Source of the DNA: Deinandra increscens subsp. villosa
Taxonomy: Eukaryota; Streptophyta; Magnoliopsida; Asterales; Asteraceae
DNA: 64,000 nucleotides
Assembly (NCBI GenBank): GCA_039602395.1
Contig: JBCNJP010000024.1
Span: forward strand, 5,859,524 to 5,923,523
Direction: 5' to 3'
Shown: one piece after another, positions 60,294 to 64,000 of the stretch
How positions within the stretch are numbered: position 1 is the first letter of the stretch
How the letters are laid out: the number at the start of each line of letters is the position of its first letter
Position numbers and translations under genes: made by a program
Notes under the pieces: generated by a model
Databases searched by the model: none
Told to the model about the DNA's origin: nothing
Seen by the model: the letters and a program-made list of their open reading frames with translations, nothing else

Positions 60294-61130
60294 TCATTAA
60301 AATCATGAAATAGAGCCAAAACCGATTACAACTGATGCAAATTCAATTTAAAACGCTCAAACGATTAACTTTTGAAAAATTCTCCAACGAACCATTCACG
60401 AACCAAATTTGGTCATACGTACCAAATCTGGTACGGCGAACCAAAAATGTTGACCACGTACCATAAGGTCAAACGAACCAGATACGGACCACTTTTAGGT
60501 CACGTACCAAATGGTACGTCGCGTACCAGATGGTACGTCGGTAGAACAGTTAACCGAAGAGACAATTTCAATTTTGACACACCACATCGGTTTTAAATCC
60601 AAATCACTTGACGAGGTTTTTTTCCAGGCTAAAAACCGATTCTATACATGTGTTTAAAATAGATGAAGACCAATGTTAACCCATTAAACCACCCCTCATT
60701 CGGATTAAAGAAGAAACCGAGACTTTAATCTCAAAAATCTCATGATTTAGATCATTAAAAACCAATCCAAGACCACCATTAGATGCGGAATCCTCATACC
60801 TATCTGTTGCAACAAAAATCTCGAGCAGAAGTTTGTTAACTTGTGAGAAATCGAAGAAAAATCACAGAGAATAATTTAGGGTTTTTTTGTAAGGGTTCGT
60901 GGCTGGTACGCAGGTTGTGCGTATCACGAACCAGAAAGTCATATTTATATGAAAATTGGTACGTCTCGTGTACCATATGGTACGCCGGATCAAAATTTAC
61001 CATTTTGCCCCTGTTCTTTAAACTTTGCAATTTTTCTTCAAAAGTTACACTTTTATCAATTTAAAGCTTGATGAGCTGATTTAAGCAACGATTATGGTTC
61101 TTTCAACAACAATTTTCCATATCTGAATTC
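60294..61130 (-). promoter_or_regulatory. Promoter-like segment and leader with GGTACG motifs upstream of the element G ORF
   Basis: On the minus strand: GGTACACGAGACGTACC-like motifs, then TATAAATA (60949-60942), then a leader with at least eight GGTACG/CGTACC copies (60415-60545) before the ORF. This mirrors the LTR-to-leader arrangement of the family, yet no LTR end or primer site is visible, so it is either an internal promoter or a rearranged LTR. Confidence 0.45.
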
Positions 61131-62234
61131 AGTTGATCCAAAATAACGCAGAATTAAAATCTTTTTGATTTTTATCAAATTTTATATCAAAACACACCAA
61201 AATCTTTTTTTTCGAACTTAAGCTAAAACACACCAAAAATCTTTTTGATTTTTCGAACTTAAGCTAAACACACACCAAAATTTTTTTGGTATTTTTTAGA
61301 AATAACAAAAACAACTAAAATCAGAAATTTAAATGCAATAAATTATGTTTATGTGAGAAAGATCGCAACGTAAGATCATACCAGTGATATGCACTTAACA
61401 CATTTCAATTTCCAATCTATTTAGCATGCAAGCCAAGCAGTTCACGAATACAACACTTTCATGTTTATTTCAGTCAAATATAATCAATGTTTACTGCTTT
61501 CTGATACGATTTAGGTATTTTTATCAAGCGTAGAAATCGTGGCACCCACAAATCCAAGTAATTTGAGAATCTAATTTTATTATATTTTTGTTTCTTTTTT
61601 ATTTCCTTTATTCAATCATGAATATTTACAGATATAAGTCATCCATAGTGTGTCATGCAAAAAGAAAGCAGAACCCTAAACAAACAAAAATCAGGTCGAT
61701 CTTTCGATACGTAGAGAAAGTACGATTGTTTAGGAAAATAAGAAAGTAAAAACAAATTAAAATTGTATAACTCAACAACGATCAGGTCGATCTTTCGATA
61801 CGCAGAGAAAGTCCGATCGTTTGATAAAATTAAGAAAATCAAACAAGTTTAAATCTTTCAAAAGAACGCATGCATACACTAGAACACTTATTTATTCTGT
61901 TTATACATTTTTCATCTTTTATCAAGATCACTCAATCACGAGAATTATGTTACACCACATATTTCAAGCAAGCATTATATTTATATCTACAGCCTTTCAA
62001 TCTATATTATCCATGGTCAGTAACATTCACTGATGTACCATCATTTCTCACAAGGTTGGATCACATTTCTCAATTTTTATAATTTTCCATTTTTTATGCT
62101 TTTTCATTTTTCCAATATAGAAAAAAACACATATTTTTGTATATTTTTTTTAGAGAAATCTCCCCCTAAAAAGCAGAAAAACCAAGGAAAATATTAACAA
62201 GAAGAAAAGAAAAACAATGATCAACTGAACCAAA
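61131..62234 (-). other. Element F 3' noncoding region
   Basis: Follows the copia RNase H stop on the minus strand. It holds the purine block TTTTTAGGGGGAGATTTC (about 62173-62156), the hairpin units and the GATCTTTCTCAC and AAAAAGATTTT blocks shared with A and E. No ORF of interest. Confidence 0.65.
61675..61823 (-). repeat. Hairpin array of element F (one full unit, one hybrid unit)
   Basis: Unit with arms CCTAAACAA 61675-61683 and TTGTTTAGG 61726-61734 (perfect). The second unit pairs a left arm of the GTATAACTC type (61765-61773) with a right arm of the TCAAACGA type (61816-61823, read on the minus strand), which do not match: a recombinant that lost the sequence between two units. Confidence 0.8.
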
Positions 62235-62400
62235 TTAGGTGGCATTCAATTTAGTAATTCCATTGATTTGCAACAAAAATTGAAAACGAGTTTTGTCAAA
62301 AGCTTTGGTGAACAAATCAGCTCGTTGAAAATCTGTATGAGTTTTCTGCAAATCAGTTAATTTCATCTCATAGCAATCCCGGATAAAATGATATCTGATA
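62235..62400 (-). pseudogene. Copia RNase H, C-terminal end (element F)
   Basis: The minus strand reads RYHFIRDCYEMKLTDLQKTH and then RADLFTKAFDKTRF, the conserved end of Ty1/copia RNase H, to TAA at 62237-62235. The rest of pol is missing because the right edge abuts gypsy sequence at about 62400. This is the only pol remnant next to the hairpin module in the window and points to a pol-bearing parent of the family. Confidence 0.85.
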
Positions 62401-63400
62401 TGAAAACTAATTACCCTATAAAGTCTCTCTTGAGGAAACCTGAGATGTCAGGAAGGATGGCAAAATGGTCCCTGAAGTTGAGTGCTTACAACCTGGTATA
62501 TGAAGCAAGAACAACCATAAAATCACAAGCTCTAGCAGACTTTGTGGCTGATTTCAGTAGTTATATCCAAGACAAAGCAGATCAAGAATTCCAGAGCCCG
62601 GAGCAAGAAGAATTCTCAGGATGTTGGACCCTCTTCACAGACGGGGCATCCAATGTCAGGGGGGACAAGCCTTGGAATCATACTAAAATCGCCACAAGGG
62701 GATATGATACCCCAGGCTGTTAGGTGTGGATTCCAGGCAACTAACAACGAAGCGGATTACCAAGCCCTGATTGCCGACCTACAATTAGCTTTACATCTTG
62801 GGATCTAGAAAAAATCCAGGCATACGTCGACTCCCTACTTTTAACTAATCACTTTAATGGAACTTATGCAGTGAAAGGGGAGAAGCTAGCCAAGTACCTA
62901 GAAATTGTGAAGGCTATATCCAAGGACTTTCAAATTTTCAACATTTAGCAAGTACCCAGGGATGAAAATGCTGAAGCAGATGCACTAGCAAACTTGGGGT
63001 CAGCATTTAAGGCAATGGAGGATACATATATCCCCATAATCCACATACTAAGTCCATCAATCAACCAACAAGAGAACTTACAAGATGCTGATCCTGGGGG
63101 CAGGGTCTTAGCATCCGACACCCAGAATGCATAACAGCCTGATTCCCAAGATAGCCTATCATCTTGGACCAGAACTATCATAGACTATCTACAGAATGCT
63201 CCATCCCAAAAGAGGAAAAGGATACCCAAGCATTCAGAATCAGAATGGCCAGGTACGTCCTTATAAAAAGAAAATTGTATAAAAAATCTGTTGCTCGTAC
63301 ATACCTAAGATGCTTGGAAGATGACGAAGCTCAGGAAGTACTCAAAGACATCCACAAAGGCAATTGTGGAAACCATACATGGGGCGAGCTTGGAGGATAA
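62400..63400 (+). pseudogene. Tat-like gypsy RNase H and integrase zinc-binding region
   Basis: Frames 62388-62723 and 62542-62808 hold the RT connection (RKPEMSGRMAKWSLKLSAY), the RNase H start CWTLFTDGAS and ATNNEADYQALIADLQLAL; after shifts, VPRDENAEADALANLGS ends RNase H. Frame 63164-63400 keeps the integrase N-terminal part (RYVLIKRKLYKKS, LKDIHKGNCGNHT). The second, cellular-like RNase H placed before integrase is typical of the Tat/Ogre group. Multiple stops; the integrase core is absent. Confidence 0.8.
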
Positions 63401-63439
63401 CGCGGCTTCTCCATGGGTTCTCAGCTAATAGGTAGAATA

Positions 63440-63836
63440 GACTTCAGGAATCCCCATGCCCAGATTCTTGGAATGGTTCAGACTGTCCAGGGAAAATAGG
63501 ATTCTCTAGACCATTGGCATGGCCTGGGAGTAACTGAGGCCGGTGATCTCGAAGAACTGATTCACGATGTCGGGGAATGGGTATGACATTTCGAGAATGA
63601 AGGGGTAGAAAAGAAAACAAACCCAGGTAGTGGACATGCAATTGCTTTGATTCTAGGGTTGAATTTGGGAAAAATAGTGGAAGGGGGGAACAAACCAGGG
63701 TTGCTTAGAGCTTTGATGTCATCATCATAAAAGGAACAAGTTCCTCCTCACAGGGAACGATATATCCCTGGTCATGGAAGTCGTCAATTACCAAAGCGAT
63801 CGAGGAAGAAGACGAGCGGGTGGTTTTCTTGGCCAT
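63440..63836 (-). pseudogene. Antisense ORF of a Tat-like element (decayed)
   Basis: ATG 63836 reads MAKKTTRSSSSIALVIDDF; after a stop near 63693 and frame changes, a segment with YPF, EMSYPFPDI and the GLSYSQAMPM motif extends to about 63445. It resembles the plant 'putative gypsy-type transposon' proteins often found antisense at the 3' end of Tat-group elements; this is from memory. Its place just after the integrase remnant, on the opposite strand, fits that role. Confidence 0.5.
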
Positions 63837-64000
63837 GGCCAAAAACAGAGAAGAAAATAGAAAGGAGAAGAGAGAAAACTGATCTGAACAAGCAGAGGAA
63901 TTCCTAAGGGTGTTTGGAAGAAGATGAAAGCAAACGGGGGTAATTTGTTTTTATTTAAAAGAAGTAATGATGGTAGTCACTTCACATAGGGGACCATAAA
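63837..64000. other. Window end, unassigned
   Basis: Short purine-rich stretch upstream of the antisense ATG; could be its 5' untranslated region. Nothing else seen. Confidence 0.3.

Overview
This window reads as repeat-rich plant nuclear DNA. Primer-binding sites match the initiator tRNA-Met 3' end (TGGTATCAGAGC), LTRs begin TG and end CA, and the coding remnants belong to plant Ty1/copia and Ty3/gypsy lineages (Tekay-like chromovirus, Athila-like, Tat-like). The copia gag and 3'-ORF types resemble what I recall from Asteraceae genomes; that placement is memory and inference, not a search. I see no convincing host gene, rRNA, CRISPR or complete tRNA. Nearly all of the 64 kb can be explained as nested LTR retrotransposons.

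Layout. 1-11601: minus-strand Tekay-like gypsy element running off the left edge (gag, protease, start of RT), with its ~2.56 kb 5' LTR split by element A (3364-9724), a very young gag-only copia-type element with identical 367-bp LTRs and TSD ATATT. 11602-16425: gypsy LTR pieces and a copia 3' end. 16426-21633: element K, a second young gag-only element (464-bp LTRs, TSD GGTCC) inside another gypsy LTR. 22402-30975: a gypsy LTR, then minus-strand elements H and I carrying an unfamiliar 3' ORF; H is split by a solo Tekay LTR (25288-27741, TSD GGATG). 30976-32620: element C, a broken gag. 32621-37696: truncated Athila-like gag-protease element and its 3' LTR. 37697-42792: element D (minus), a decayed relative of A. 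43956-47261: long gypsy LTR. 47262-52500: M (minus fragment) and E (plus, relative of A) head to head. 52624-53310: a Mutator-like MITE with 9-bp TSD. 53320-54611: gag fossils. 54612-62400: minus-strand copia material (3' LTR, 3' ORF split by a 2.9-kb solo LTR, hairpin array, RNase H end). 62400-63836: Tat-like gypsy RNase H/integrase fossil and a probable antisense ORF.

How the parts relate. A, D, E and the RNase H-bearing copia fragment F share one 3' noncoding module: tandem ~60-bp hairpins whose outer stems differ in sequence from unit to unit yet stay complementary. This is the strongest sign of selected RNA (or DNA) structure in the window, and it links the gag-only elements to a pol-bearing partner. 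Separately, almost every LTR family here, copia or gypsy, carries its own short, CpG-containing, mostly hairpin-forming motif, repeated near the promoter and often again in the 5' leader or another internal non-coding stretch.
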